Shown here: positions 19,500 through 28,656 of the stretch, piece after piece
How positions within the stretch are numbered: the first letter of the stretch is position 1
Layout of the letters: the number at the start of each line of letters is the position of its first letter
Source: Streptomyces niveus
GTDB taxonomy: Bacteria; Actinomycetota; Actinomycetes; Streptomycetales; Streptomycetaceae
Length of the DNA stretch: 64,000 nt
Assembly (NCBI RefSeq): GCF_002009175.1
Contig: NZ_CP018047.1
Location: 5,890,001 to 5,954,000 of the forward strand
Direction: 5' to 3'
Made by a program: the position numbers and the translations under genes
The notes under the pieces: model-generated
The model's database searches: none
Seen by the model: the letters and a program-made list of their open reading frames with translations, nothing else
Told to the model about the DNA's origin: nothing

Positions 19500-21020
19500 C
19501 TAGTTGCATTCCTTGCCGGTGTTGATGCAGTCGACCATCTTCGTCATCACGGCGTCGTCGAAGACATTGATGAAGTCACCGTGGTCGGTGACCGGCTTGT
19601 GCAACTGCTCGGGGAACGAGTCCACCGCGAATCCGGGGCCCGGCGGGATGTCGTACACGATCCGCTGCTTCAGCTGCGGAATGGCCTGGAATCCCTCCTG
19701 GCACTGACCGTTCTCGTCGGCGAACGCCACATGGGTGCGGTGATTCGCGCTGTCGGTGTTCTGACCGTCCCAGCAGCTCTGGAAGGCGAAGGAACGCACC
19801 ACCTGGCTGCCCGCGGGGCAGATCGGGTATTTGTCCTTCAGCTGGCGGTCCTCGAATCCGGTGCAGCTCCACGAGGCATTCGCGTTGGCGTCGCCGTTGA
19901 CGAACGCCTTCGCGTCACCGGTGATGATGCGCAGGAATCGCGGCATGGCCGTGACCTTCGACGTGGCGTTGCCGGCGAATTGCAGCGTGACCTCGGACGG
20001 TGTCTGGATCTCTCCGACGTTGCCGTCCTTGCCGCCGCCGTCCTCGTTCGCGTCGGCCTCGTTCTGACCGTTCTGGAGCCGGATCACCGGCCAGTAATAG
20101 GTGGACTTGTCACCCTGCTCGTTGCAGGTCGTCTCACCGTTGGCGAGGTCGTCGTCGCTCGCGAAGGCGTTGTTGGCCTGGTTGCCCACGTAGTCGTGCT
20201 TGTGGTGGGCGCCGTTGCTCACACCCGGCGCGGCGATGACGTTGTCCGAGTTGAAGAGGCCGTTCTCGTTGCGCCCGCATTCGGTGGTGAAGGTGCCGGT
20301 CGAAGCCTGCTCCTGCTCCTGCGGCTGCTGGATGTTCGGTTCGATGGACTCGATGTCGACGAAGTCGGAGGCCTCGGGGCCGTTGCCGGGGGGCTGGCCG
20401 CCGTTGCCGCCGTTGTCGCCGCCCTGACCGCCGTCCTGGCCCGCGTTCTGGCCCTGGCCACCGTCCTGACCGGCGTTCTGCCCGCCGTTCTGGCCGCCGT
20501 TCTGACCCTGGCCACCGTTCTGGCCGCCACCCGGGTCACCCTCGTTGGTGCTGTCGTCGGGGCGCATGGTGCAGGGCGCCAGCGAGTCCAGGTTCTTCTG
20601 CCAGTGCCCCGCGCGCTTGAGCGCGGAACGGATGCGCTTGAGGCTGGCGAGCCTCTTCTGCTTCAGCGGCTTGAGGATCTTCCGCTCGGTGAGTTTCGGA
20701 TCTCTCTCCAACTTTGTCTTGTTGTCGGCGAACCGTTTGTAGGCGGCAGTGATCTGGGAATCCATCCTGGCCAGTTCCCGGTCGACCTGAGCACGGGCGC
20801 GCCTCGGCACCTTGGTGAGCTCATTGACGACCTCGGGACAGTCGATGGTGGACATCTGGCGTCCGGCATTCTGGATGCGCTGATCCTGGCCGGAGCCGCC
20901 TTCACCCGCGGATGCGTAGACATTTACCGCTACCAGCCCACCCCCGCCCAGAATCAAGGCTGCCGCGGCCGCGATGGCCCGGTTCGCCACTGTCGAGCGT
21001 TTTCTTGACGTGCGTCCCAT
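19500..21020 (-). CDS. Secreted DUF1996 protein with Gly/Gln/Asn-rich linker
   Basis: A 506-residue exported protein. The ATG at 21020 (GAGGAG 7 nt upstream) is preferred to one four codons earlier. After a signal peptide (about residues 12-38) comes a basic helical region (about 60-145, [22 protein letters not shown]), then a low-complexity QNGGQ/QDGGQ linker (about 160-210), then the DUF1996 domain to the end ([19 protein letters not shown]...SCWDG...FAFQSC). Fungal and streptomycete DUF1996 proteins are extracellular and of unknown function. The linker suggests separation of a wall-binding and a catalytic or binding module. Confidence 0.88.
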   Translation of the reverse strand: MGRTSRKRSTVANRAIAAAAALILGGGGLVAVNVYASAGEGGSGQDQRIQNAGRQMSTIDCPEVVNELTKVPRRARAQVDRELARMDSQITAAYKRFADNKTKLERDPKLTERKILKPLKQKRLASLKRIRSALKRAGHWQKNLDSLAPCTMRPDDSTNEGDPGGGQNGGQGQNGGQNGGQNAGQDGGQGQNAGQDGGQGGDNGGNGGQPPGNGPEASDFVDIESIEPNIQQPQEQEQASTGTFTTECGRNENGLFNSDNVIAAPGVSNGAHHKHDYVGNQANNAFASDDDLANGETTCNEQGDKSTYYWPVIRLQNGQNEADANEDGGGKDGNVGEIQTPSEVTLQFAGNATSKVTAMPRFLRIITGDAKAFVNGDANANASWSCTGFEDRQLKDKYPICPAGSQVVRSFAFQSCWDGQNTDSANHRTHVAFADENGQCQEGFQAIPQLKQRIVYDIPPGPGFAVDSFPEQLHKPVTDHGDFINVFDDAVMTKMVDCINTGKECN

Positions 21021-21226
21021 GGAACTCCTCAAGCTTCGGTGCCGGTTCAGGGGGATCTCCGGCGGGGGGAGGAAGCGCTCCGTTCCATACGGACGTCATT
21101 CGCGGCCTGTTCAGTCGCCGCGGGAATTCATAGAAATCTCCATCAACAAACCGGGCGGATGCCCTCAACACACCCCGCCCGGCGGCCCCTTGGGCACCAC
21201 GGGCACCGGAGCGCCCGGCCCGTCAC

Positions 21227-21880
21227 CTACTGCTGTCCCCGGTCCAGATAGGCGATCACCGCGAGCACCCGCCGGTTGTCGTCGTCCGACACCGGCAGCC
21301 CCAGCTTCCCGAAGATGTTCGACGTGTGCTTGGACACCGCCCGCTCCGTGACGACGAGTTGGGCGGCGATCGCCGCGTTCGACCGCCCCTGCGCCATCAG
21401 CTCCATCACCTCGCGCTCACGCGGCGTCAGCTGGCCGATCGGCTTGTCCTGGGCACGGCGGGACAGCAGTTGCTGGATGACCTGGGGGTCCATCGCCGTA
21501 CCGCCGCCGGCCACCCGGCGCACCGCGTCGATGAACTGGTCCGCGTCGAAGACCCGGTCCTTGAGCAGATAGCCGATGCCGCCGTTGCCGTCGGCCAGCA
21601 ACTCGCGTGCGTACAACTGCTCCACGTGCTGCGACAGGACGAGGACGGGCAGTCCGGGACGGTTCCTGCGCGCGGCGAGGGCGCACTGGAGCCCTTCGTC
21701 GGTGTGGGACGGCGGAAGCCGGACGTCGACCACGGCGACGTCCGGCTCCAGTTCCGCGAACGCCTTCGTCAGCTCGGGCCCGGTCTCCACCGCGGCCAGG
21801 ACCTCGAAGTCGTACGCCTCCAGCATCCGGACCAGGCCGTCACGGAGCAGGAAGAGATCTTCGGCTAGGACAACTCGCAA
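21227..21880 (-). CDS. NarL/LuxR-type response regulator
   Basis: 217 residues. The start is a TTG at 21880 inside the 3' end of the kinase gene (16-bp overlap), preceded by GGAGA; the frame stays open upstream, but only this start gives the canonical LRVVLAEDLFLLRDG beginning. The receiver domain has the acidic pair Glu7/Asp8 and phospho-acceptor Asp52 (VAVVDVRLPP). A LuxR helix-turn-helix near 150-200 follows (LTPREREVMELMAQGRSNAAIAAQLVVTERAVSKHTSNIF). It is translationally coupled to the upstream kinase gene and is a paralogue of the regulator at 51387-52046. Confidence 0.92.
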   Translation of the reverse strand: MRVVLAEDLFLLRDGLVRMLEAYDFEVLAAVETGPELTKAFAELEPDVAVVDVRLPPSHTDEGLQCALAARRNRPGLPVLVLSQHVEQLYARELLADGNGGIGYLLKDRVFDADQFIDAVRRVAGGGTAMDPQVIQQLLSRRAQDKPIGQLTPREREVMELMAQGRSNAAIAAQLVVTERAVSKHTSNIFGKLGLPVSDDDNRRVLAVIAYLDRGQQ

Positions 21881-23136
21881 GGGATCTCCACGGTGACCAT
21901 GGTGGGGCCGCCCGCGGGGCTGCTGACGGCCAGGATGCCGTCGAATGTACCGAGTCGGCGCTCCAGCCCGCTCAGTCCGGTACCGGAACCGATCCTCGCG
22001 CCGCCGACGCCGTTGTCGCCGACACTGACCCGCAGCATCGACTCCGCGTACGTCATGTCGACCCAGACGCGGTCCGCGTTCGCGTGCTTGATCGCGTTGG
22101 TGAGGATCTCGCTGACCGCGAAGTACGCGGCCGACTCCACCGGGGCCTCGGCCCGGCCCGGCAGATCCACCTGTACGTCGGTCTCCACCGGCAGCCGCAG
22201 GGCCAGCGCCTTCACCGCGTCGCCCAGTCCGCGCTCCGCGAGCACCGGCGGGTGAATGCCCCTGACCAGGTCGCGCAGTTCGGTCAGCGCCTCGGCGGAG
22301 GACTTGCGGGCGTGGGCGATCAACTCCTTGGCCTTGGCCGGGTTCTTCTCGATGAGCGCCTCGATCGTGCCCAGGTCCATGCCCATGGCGACGAGGCGGG
22401 CCTGCGCACCGTCGTGCAGATCGCGCTCGATCCGGCGCAGTTCGGCGGCGGAGGTGTCCACGGCGTCGTGCCGGGTCTCGGTGAGATGGGCTACGCGCTG
22501 CGCCAGCTCCTGGTCCTGACTGGGTGCGAGCAGCGACTTGGCCAGCAGGAAGTGGCCGCGCTGCACGTCCTTGGCGTACCGCACGCCCACCGCCGCGATC
22601 GCCGCGCCCAGCAGGGCTGCCAGCACACCCGTGAACTGGCTGTGGACGGGAACGAATCCGTACCAGTACGAGCCGCCCTCCTCGAAGACCCGCCACAGCC
22701 CAGCCGCCAGCACGAGACCCTCCACCGGGTAGGCGAACAGCCCCAGGGAGACGAAGGCGACGACCGCGCCCGCCGTCATGTCCACCAGCAGCCACGCCAG
22801 GTCCCGCCAGGTCGCCGGGTCCTTCAGCATCAGCGTCGTCCGCTCGACCTGGCCGGTGACACCCGTGCGCAGATCGGCGGGCATCGGGCGGTACGGGACC
22901 GGGATCCTGACGTCCGACCAGGTCGCCGCCAGCAGCCGGCGCCGGTTGGCGTGCGCCCGCACGGCCCGCAGGACGTGCGGGGTGGTGAAGACACCGATGC
23001 CGAGAGCGATGAAGGCGATCGAGAGCACCGACAGGACGAACAGCGTGACCGAGCCCGCGACCGCGGTGACCCCGAGCACCAGCCCCCGGCCCGCGGTCGT
23101 CGCCGCCTCCGCGGCCACCTTCTTCGTCCTGTTCAT
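21865..23136 (-). CDS. Sensor histidine kinase (HisKA_3), membrane bound
   Basis: 423 residues. The ATG at 23136 has GAGGAGAGGA upstream; an earlier in-frame start would add an unstructured 47-residue tail. There are two hydrophobic pairs (about 18-55 and 120-205) with a cytoplasmic loop between them and no large extracellular sensor domain. The dimerisation helix carries His241 in ELRRIERDLHDGAQ, and the HATPase has the N box (EILTNAIKHANA), the G1 box (VGDNGVGGA) and a GLSGLERR G2 region. It phosphorylates the overlapping response regulator. The stimulus is unknown. Confidence 0.92.
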   Translation of the reverse strand: MNRTKKVAAEAATTAGRGLVLGVTAVAGSVTLFVLSVLSIAFIALGIGVFTTPHVLRAVRAHANRRRLLAATWSDVRIPVPYRPMPADLRTGVTGQVERTTLMLKDPATWRDLAWLLVDMTAGAVVAFVSLGLFAYPVEGLVLAAGLWRVFEEGGSYWYGFVPVHSQFTGVLAALLGAAIAAVGVRYAKDVQRGHFLLAKSLLAPSQDQELAQRVAHLTETRHDAVDTSAAELRRIERDLHDGAQARLVAMGMDLGTIEALIEKNPAKAKELIAHARKSSAEALTELRDLVRGIHPPVLAERGLGDAVKALALRLPVETDVQVDLPGRAEAPVESAAYFAVSEILTNAIKHANADRVWVDMTYAESMLRVSVGDNGVGGARIGSGTGLSGLERRLGTFDGILAVSSPAGGPTMVTVEIPCELS

Positions 23137-23258
23137 CGTCGTTCCTCTCCTCGTCGCCCGTGCCCCATCGGCCCCCGGCCCTCCGCCCGGCCTGCGGGCA
23201 CGAGCATCAGTCTGCCGGGCGGGGCCCGTCCCACGGGAGCTGGCTCCGCCCCCAATCG

Positions 23259-23277
23259 GTGGTGTAGCTAGCACCAC
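23259..23277 (-). terminator. Short hairpin after the epimerase stop
   Basis: GTGGTG (23259-23264) pairs with CACCAC (23272-23277) around TAGCTAG, directly after the minus-strand stop codon at 23278-23280. It may be a weak terminator or part of the kinase promoter region. Confidence 0.35.
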
Positions 23278-24282
23278 TCACCGGCCCAGCAACGCCGCCT
23301 CCACCTCCGGTGCCAGCCCGAGCGCCGGGCGGTCCGGGCGCTGCGGGGCCGTGCCGCCGATCGACCGGAGCCAGGCCCAGGTGTCGAGGACGGTCTCCCG
23401 CGCCGGCCGGCACCGCAGCCCCGCCGCCAGCGCCTTGGCGACATCGCCGCGGTGCATCATGTCGTGCACCTCACCGCGCGGCAGCCAAATCGGCAGGTCC
23501 GTCCACGGCTCGACCCCGGCGGCGAGGATCGTGTCCGGATCGGTCCAGCGCAGCTCGGCGTCCGATCCGGTGGCCTCGACGCACGCCTCCAGCAGCTCGC
23601 CCATCGTGGTGTGACCGGGCGGACTCACCAGGTTGTACGCGCCCCCGAGACCGCGCGCCGCCGCGTCGAGGGTCCACTCGGCGAGGTCGCGCACGTCGAT
23701 GTACTGCAACGGGTTGTCACGCGGACCGGGCGCGAGCACCGCTCCGCCGCGCGCGATCCGCCCCAGCCACCACGGCAGCCGCCCCACGTTCTCCCAGGGG
23801 CCGAGGATCAGACCCGCGCGCACCAGGAGCGCGCGGTCGCCGAAGACCGCCTCGGCGGCCAGCTCGCCGCCGCGCTTGTCCCGCGCGTAGTCACGCTGTC
23901 CGGCGTCGGCGTCGGCGCCGTCCACCAGCGGGCCGTCCTCCGGGAGACCGGCGGGGGTCGGGTACGCGTACACCGAACGGCTCGACACATACGCGTAGTG
24001 CCCCGCCCGCCCGGCCAGCAGCCGGGCCGCGTCGAGCACCGCCGACGGGGCGCCCGACCAGGTGTCGACGACCACGTCCCAATCGGGAGCCGCGCCACCC
24101 GTCGTGCCGGTCAGGGCCGCGAGGCCGTCCGGGGCCGTGCGGTCACCGCGCAGGACATCGACGCCCGCCGGCGGCTCGTGGCGCCCCCGATGGAAGACGG
24201 TCACCTGCCAGTCGCGGGCGAGCGCGGCCTCGACCACGGCACGGCCCACGAATTCGGTACCACCCAGTATCAGAAGTCTCAT
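23278..24282 (-). CDS. NAD-dependent epimerase/dehydratase (extended SDR-like)
   Basis: A 334-residue cytosolic oxidoreductase. The Rossmann NAD-binding motif is MRLLILGGTEFVGRAVVE (a GGxxFxG variant typical of the reductase-like SDR subgroup near isoflavone reductase/CSP41). Later come a YAYVSSRSVY segment and, in place of the classical YxxxK, DYARDKRGGE. The C-terminal substrate region is LPIWLPRGEVHDMMHRGDVAKALAAGLRCR. The ATG at 24282 starts the Rossmann strand; upstream sequence is not conserved. It is divergent from the membrane gene at 24402. Substrate unknown. Confidence 0.85.
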   Translation of the reverse strand: MRLLILGGTEFVGRAVVEAALARDWQVTVFHRGRHEPPAGVDVLRGDRTAPDGLAALTGTTGGAAPDWDVVVDTWSGAPSAVLDAARLLAGRAGHYAYVSSRSVYAYPTPAGLPEDGPLVDGADADAGQRDYARDKRGGELAAEAVFGDRALLVRAGLILGPWENVGRLPWWLGRIARGGAVLAPGPRDNPLQYIDVRDLAEWTLDAAARGLGGAYNLVSPPGHTTMGELLEACVEATGSDAELRWTDPDTILAAGVEPWTDLPIWLPRGEVHDMMHRGDVAKALAAGLRCRPARETVLDTWAWLRSIGGTAPQRPDRPALGLAPEVEAALLGR

Positions 24283-24401
24283 GGGGGAACCCTGCCACGG
24301 GGCTGTCCGATTACCGGATCTCTTCTGCTGCGGGCATAGCAGGTCAGCGGCGTAAGTACCATCTGCCGCACACGTCACGGGGATGGCAGCATGAGCGCAC
24401 C

Positions 24402-25100
24402 ATGACAGATGCCCGGTCGCCGATGCGCGCCTTGCGGGCCGCGATCCTCGCGGCGGTGTGCGTGACACTGGCGGCGGTGGGGCATTCGTCCGCATCTGCC
24501 GGATCGGGCCACGAGATTCCGCTCGGTGTCCTCACGGCGGCGTTCGCCGTGCTCGCCGCTCTGTCGTGGCTCGCGGGCGGGCGGCGCCGGGGCATCGGCT
24601 TCATCGCACCCGCCGTGCTCACCGCCCAGGGCGCGCTGCATATGACGTTCTCCGCCGTGGGGACGCACGGCGCGATGCCTACGCGAACCCACGGTCATCC
24701 GACGGCGGGGATGGGCGCCGGTGCGGACATGGGGGAGAGCGCGGGCCAGGGGCCGGTGGCCGCCGTCCTGGCCGCCGCGGGCGACACCTCGCCCGGCATG
24801 CTCGCCGCCCACCTGCTCGCGGGCGCGGGCTGCGCACTGTGGCTGGCCCGCGGCGAGGCCGCGTTCTTCCGGCTCGCCCGGACCGTCGCCGCCTTCGCCT
24901 TCACCCCGCTGGGGCTGCTGCTCGCCGCGCCCCGGCCCCTCCCCGTACCGACGCCCGTACGGCCCCGGCACCGCACCCGCGCGCCGCACCGGCCGCGCGG
25001 CCGGGTGCTGGCCCACGCGGTGTCCCGGCGCGGACCGCCCGCACACCGGACGCTCCCGATCCGAACGACGGCCTCCGGGGCCGCCACCGCCACGGTCTGA
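24402..25100 (+). CDS. Multipass membrane protein with His/Met-rich loop
   Basis: A 232-residue protein. About four hydrophobic helices: ALRAAILAAVCVTLAAVGHS, PLGVLTAAFAVLAALSWLAG, FIAPAVLTAQGALHMTF, MLAAHLLAGAGCALWLA, and perhaps VAAFAFTPLGLLLAA. Between helices three and four lies a His/Met-rich stretch (THGAMPTRTHGHPTAGMGAG), suggestive of copper or another soft metal. The C-terminal 50 residues are basic and Arg/Pro-rich. Because it directly precedes the PepSY gene, which carries its own His-rich insert, I infer a metal-handling role. The family resembles the small membrane proteins linked with copper uptake clusters in actinobacteria. Start chosen at ATG 24402. Confidence 0.7.
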   Translation: MTDARSPMRALRAAILAAVCVTLAAVGHSSASAGSGHEIPLGVLTAAFAVLAALSWLAGGRRRGIGFIAPAVLTAQGALHMTFSAVGTHGAMPTRTHGHPTAGMGAGADMGESAGQGPVAAVLAAAGDTSPGMLAAHLLAGAGCALWLARGEAAFFRLARTVAAFAFTPLGLLLAAPRPLPVPTPVRPRHRTRAPHRPRGRVLAHAVSRRGPPAHRTLPIRTTASGAATATV

Positions 25101-25156
25101 CCTGGGCGGGGTCCGGGGGTCCATTTCCCCGTGCCACGCCAACTCCTAGGACAGTC

Positions 25157-26671
25157 ATGGCCATTGACGACCCCGTACAGGGCGCCGACTCCCCACGCGC
25201 CACCACCGAGAAGCCGAGCGCGAAGAAGGCGGGCGCCCAGAAGCCCAACGACAAGAAGGCGAACGACGGGAAGGCGTCCGCTCCCGCGACCACCTGGGGC
25301 GCCGTGCGCCCGCTCGTCCTGCGGCTGCACTTCTACGCCGGTCTGCTCATCGCGCCGCTCCTGCTGATCGCCGCCGTCAGCGGGCTGCTCTACTCGCTCT
25401 CGTACCAGGCGGAGAAGATCGTCTACCGCCAGGAACTCCGCTCCCCGGACAGCGACCGGACGGCCATGCTCTCCCAGCAGGTCGAGGCGGCACGCGCCGC
25501 GCACCCCGACGGCAAGGTCACCGCCGTCTGGCCCTCCTCCGAGGCCGAGGAGTCCACCCGGGTCCTGATGACGATGCCCGACAGCGAGGAGAGCAAGTCG
25601 CTGGCCGTGTTCGTCGATCCCCACACCGCCCAGATCCGCGGCGAGCTGGACAGCTACGGCAGTTCCGGGGCCCTTCCGCTGCGTACGTGGCTCTCCGAAC
25701 TCCACCGCCATCTGCACCTCGGTGAGCCCGGCCGCATCTACAGCGAGACGGCTGCGAGCTGGCTGTGGGTCGTCGCGCTCGGCGGGCTGCTGCTCTGGAT
25801 CGGCCGCCGCAGGACCTCGAAGCGGGCGATGCTGCGGCCCGAACGCGGCGCCACCGGACGCCGCAGAACACTCGGCAGGCACGGCGCGCTCGGAATGTGG
25901 GCGGCGGCGGGATTCCTGGCGCTCTCCGCGACGGGCCTGACCTGGTCGACGTACGCGGGCGAGAACATCGGCGCCGTCCAGGACCAGCTCGGCGGCGCCA
26001 CCCCCGTCGTCTCCGCCGAACTCAAGGGCGGCGACGGCGCGGCGGCGGGTGGCGAAGGGCATGAGGGCCACGGTGGCGACAGCGGGGCCGGCGGTGACCA
26101 CGAGGGCATGGACATCGGCTTCGACAACGCCCTGACCGCCGCGCGCCAGGCCGGACTCGACGGCCCGGTGACCGTGAAGCCGCCCGCCGAGGGCACGGCG
26201 TACGTCGTCGCGCAGCGCGACAACACGTTCCCGCTCCGGCTGGACTCCGTCTCGGTCGACCCCGGCACCGGCCTCGTCCTCGACGAACTGCGCTTCGCCG
26301 ACTACCCGTTGCTCGCCCAGCTCACCCGGATCGGTATCGACGCCCACATGGGCCTCACCTTCGGCGTCGTCAACCAGCTGCTTCTTGCCGCGCTCGCCCT
26401 CTCGCTGATCCTGATCATTGTCTGGGGCTACCGCATGTGGTGGCAGCGCAGGCCCACCCAGGACCGGAAGCTGGGTGTGGGCAAGCCCATGGCACGCGGC
26501 GCGTGGCGGAAGGTCCCGCTGTCCGTGCTGCTGCCGCTGATCGCCGCCGCGGCGCTGGTCGGCTGGTTCGTACCGCTGCTCGGGATCACGCTGGTGGCGT
26601 TCCTGGTCCTGGACGTGGTGCTCGGCGCGGTGGCGCGGGCACGGTCCGCGAGGGCCGGTACGGCGGCCTAG
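25157..26671 (+). CDS. PepSY-associated transmembrane protein (iron/copper reductase-like)
   Basis: 504 residues. The ATG at 25157 (AGGA upstream) is followed by a Lys/Ala-rich cytoplasmic tail, then helix one (LHFYAGLLIAPLLLIAAVSGLLYS). PepSY domains lie outside, with the family hallmark LSELHRHLHLGEPGR at about residue 180. Further helices are near 205-222, 255-275, 415-440 and 465-490. An insert of GEGHEGHGGDSGAGGDHEG near residue 300 is His-rich. PepSY_TM proteins are thought to move electrons or assist metal or siderophore reduction at the membrane. It is co-directional with the preceding membrane gene, 56 bp downstream, and probably co-transcribed. Confidence 0.88.
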   Translation: MAIDDPVQGADSPRATTEKPSAKKAGAQKPNDKKANDGKASAPATTWGAVRPLVLRLHFYAGLLIAPLLLIAAVSGLLYSLSYQAEKIVYRQELRSPDSDRTAMLSQQVEAARAAHPDGKVTAVWPSSEAEESTRVLMTMPDSEESKSLAVFVDPHTAQIRGELDSYGSSGALPLRTWLSELHRHLHLGEPGRIYSETAASWLWVVALGGLLLWIGRRRTSKRAMLRPERGATGRRRTLGRHGALGMWAAAGFLALSATGLTWSTYAGENIGAVQDQLGGATPVVSAELKGGDGAAAGGEGHEGHGGDSGAGGDHEGMDIGFDNALTAARQAGLDGPVTVKPPAEGTAYVVAQRDNTFPLRLDSVSVDPGTGLVLDELRFADYPLLAQLTRIGIDAHMGLTFGVVNQLLLAALALSLILIIVWGYRMWWQRRPTQDRKLGVGKPMARGAWRKVPLSVLLPLIAAAALVGWFVPLLGITLVAFLVLDVVLGAVARARSARAGTAA

Positions 26672-26685
26672 CCCTTACCCCACGC

Positions 26686-26726
26686 GTGTGAGGCCCCCGC
26701 CGGGCGAACCGGCGGGGGCCTCACAC
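26686..26726. terminator. Strong bidirectional terminator
   Basis: GTGTGAGGCCCCCGCCGG (26686-26703) pairs perfectly over 18 bp with 26709-26726 around a 5-nt GCGAA loop. It lies between the convergent PepSY and winged-helix genes. Confidence 0.9.
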
Positions 26727-26760
26727 ATGCCGAGCCGAGGGACGCGAGGCCCCCAAGCTC

Positions 26761-27351
26761 CTACGGCGCGTACTTGTAGCCGACGCGGCGGATCGTACGG
26801 ATCGTGTGGCGGTGTTCGATGCCCAGCTTCCGGCGCAGTCTCGCCACATGCACGTCGACGGTCCGTCCGTCGCCCACGTGTCCGTAACCCCAGACGGTGG
26901 TCACCAACTGGTCGCGGGTGTGCACCCGGTGGGGGTGCGCCACGAGATGGGCGAGCAGCTCGAATTCGAGGTACGTCAGATCCAGCGGCCGGCCGTCCAC
27001 CTCGACGGTCCGCTCGGCGGGGTCGATCCGCACCGGCCCCTCGCCGGCGCCGGGAGCCGGGGCGGGCCCCGGTGTGTGCGAGGCGGCGGCCACCGGGTGC
27101 TGATCGGCCGGTACGAGCACGAGATAGCCGATCATCGGCGGCCGGCCGGGCAGCGTCGGCAGGGTGTGCGCCGGGGCCGGCAGCCAGGTGGAGCCGGGCG
27201 GCAGGAAGTCCACGAGCCGGTCGGCCGCGCCGGTCGTACCGGGCGGCACGACCTCGTCACGGTCGACGGCTCGCAGTCGGTGACGGCCGGAGAGGGGAGA
27301 GGCCGCGGCGGTGGCGGCGGTGACGGTGGAGAAAGGGCGGGAGTTCGCCAT
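26761..27351 (-). CDS. Orphan OmpR-type winged-helix regulator without receiver domain
   Basis: A 196-residue DNA-binding protein. The last 90 residues are a Trans_Reg_C winged helix (VDGRPLDLTYLEFELLAHLVAHPHRVHTRDQLVTTVWG...RTVDVHVARLRRKLG...IRTIRRVGYKYAP). The N-terminal 100 residues are Pro/Ala-rich with the short motif PGRPPMIGYLVLVP and lack the Asp residues of a receiver domain, so it is not a phosphorylation-controlled response regulator. Such orphan regulators are frequent in Streptomyces. The ATG at 27351 lacks a strong Shine-Dalgarno. Targets unknown. Confidence 0.85.
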   Translation of the reverse strand: MANSRPFSTVTAATAAASPLSGRHRLRAVDRDEVVPPGTTGAADRLVDFLPPGSTWLPAPAHTLPTLPGRPPMIGYLVLVPADQHPVAAASHTPGPAPAPGAGEGPVRIDPAERTVEVDGRPLDLTYLEFELLAHLVAHPHRVHTRDQLVTTVWGYGHVGDGRTVDVHVARLRRKLGIEHRHTIRTIRRVGYKYAP

Positions 27352-27728
27352 GAGGGGTCAGCTCTTTCGCGCGAAGGATGTCGTCGAGTCGACAGGACGG
27401 GACGTACGTCATTCGCGACGGCCGAAGGCCTGGGAAGAGGCTTTAGAGGGCCGGCGCGTTCCTCGCGCGGCAACACACCCGGTCGAAGTCGTGATGCTGC
27501 CGGGACGGCCAGAACGGCTCAAGGTCGATGCGACCCGACGCGTCGTGCTGAAGGCTGGCCATGACCTCATTGAAGCAGAAACGCGGGCGCAGCAGGAGTG
27601 CTCTCTCACTGGTCGGTACGCACGGAGAGATCCATTGGCCATTTCATGGGCCGTTCATGGGGTTAACAGCCCGTTCACGGAGGGCACCGGCCCCGATGCC
27701 GTCCGGGCAGGAGGCCGGAAGACGTCCG
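27352..27728. other. 377-bp intergenic region
   Basis: No convincing gene. It lies upstream of the winged-helix gene (minus strand) and downstream of the DUF6891 gene (also minus). A series of PHO-box-like direct repeats is at 27642-27683. A 77-codon minus-strand reading frame at 27409-27642 has no Shine-Dalgarno and poor streptomycete composition, so it is not called. Confidence 0.6.
27642..27683 (+). promoter_or_regulatory. PHO-box-like direct repeats
   Basis: TTTCATGGGCC (27642), GTTCATGGG (27653), GTTAACAGCCC (27662) and GTTCACGGAGG (27673) form an array with about 11-bp spacing, as in Streptomyces PhoP sites (11-nt direct repeat units beginning GTTCA). The array is over 290 bp upstream of the winged-helix start, so the target is unclear. 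Confidence 0.35.
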
Positions 27729-28649
27729 TCAGCCGAGCCGCTTGCGCCAGTCCAGGTCCGGCACGTCGATCGCGGACCCCGGCGAACCGTCCCATTTCAC
27801 CGAAAGACCCGCGCCCGTCAGAGCCGCCGTGACCTCCCTGCCCACAGCCGCCGTCGTCTCCTGCGAGCCGTCGAACCCTCCGTAGTAGAGCGACAGCCCG
27901 CCCCCGAGAGCCACCGCCTCGGTGCACTGCGTATGGAAGAAGACGAAGCCGCGCACCGTCCCCGTGTCGCGGTCCTCGCGCTCGCCGCCGATCTCCGCCA
28001 GGCCGCAACCACGACAGCAGGCGAAGTTCTCGCGGGCCACTATGCCCCGCGCGTCCAGCTCCTCGAAGACCGCCGTGATCCGCTCCGGGTCGGTCTCGCC
28101 CACCCAGCCCGCCTGCTCCTCGATCCGCTCCAGCCAGAGCCGGTCCACGATCCGCCGGGCCTGCGCGGCGGAGACGGGCCGCTCGTCCCCGTCGACCAGC
28201 CACTCCTCGGCGTCCTCGGCGAGCTGCGCCCGTCCGTCGTACCCGCGCTTGATCAGCCCGCGAACGTATTCCTCGATCTCCAGTCTGGTCCCGTCGTCGA
28301 GCTCCGGCACCGGCTCGCGGTCCGGCAGCTCCACCGGATCCCAGACCACGCCCGCGTCCCAGCCGGGCTCCTGGCGGGCCCACGCGACCATGATCCGGGC
28401 CACCGACTCCGCGTCCGGCAGCTCCGTGCCGAACATCGTGCCGGGGGAGCCGTCCCGGTGCTCCAGCGTGTAGCTCCCGGCGCCGTCCCGCGCCACCTGG
28501 ATGAACACGTACGGCAGGTCGGGGATCCGGTTCACGGTCAGGAACTGGTCGTCGACACCCCCGATCCGCGCGACCAGCTCCCCGAGCCGGTCCGCCGAAA
28601 TCCGCTCGTATTCGCGCCAGTTCTCCGTCTTCACCCTGATGGCCAGCAT
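27729..28649 (-). CDS. DUF6891-like protein, predicted leaderless, DNA-damage promoter
   Basis: A 306-residue cytosolic protein of unknown function. The N-terminal third (MLAIRVKTENWREYERISADRLGELVARIGG) is a distinct small domain. The C-terminal 200 residues carry a CCRGCG cysteine cluster followed by FVFFHTQCTEAV and LSLYYGGFDG, as in DUF6891 proteins. The start at 28649 is fixed by a RecA-NDp-type promoter whose -10 box ends exactly 7 nt before the ATG; there is no Shine-Dalgarno, and the in-frame sequence upstream is the promoter itself. Expression in response to DNA damage is therefore predicted. Confidence 0.82.
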   Translation of the reverse strand: MLAIRVKTENWREYERISADRLGELVARIGGVDDQFLTVNRIPDLPYVFIQVARDGAGSYTLEHRDGSPGTMFGTELPDAESVARIMVAWARQEPGWDAGVVWDPVELPDREPVPELDDGTRLEIEEYVRGLIKRGYDGRAQLAEDAEEWLVDGDERPVSAAQARRIVDRLWLERIEEQAGWVGETDPERITAVFEELDARGIVARENFACCRGCGLAEIGGEREDRDTGTVRGFVFFHTQCTEAVALGGGLSLYYGGFDGSQETTAAVGREVTAALTGAGLSVKWDGSPGSAIDVPDLDWRKRLG

Positions 28650-28656
28650 GGGGTTC

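Noticed and set aside
27409..27642. 77-residue minus-strand frame before the winged-helix gene
   Set aside because: No Shine-Dalgarno, atypical composition, and it overlaps PHO-like repeats.
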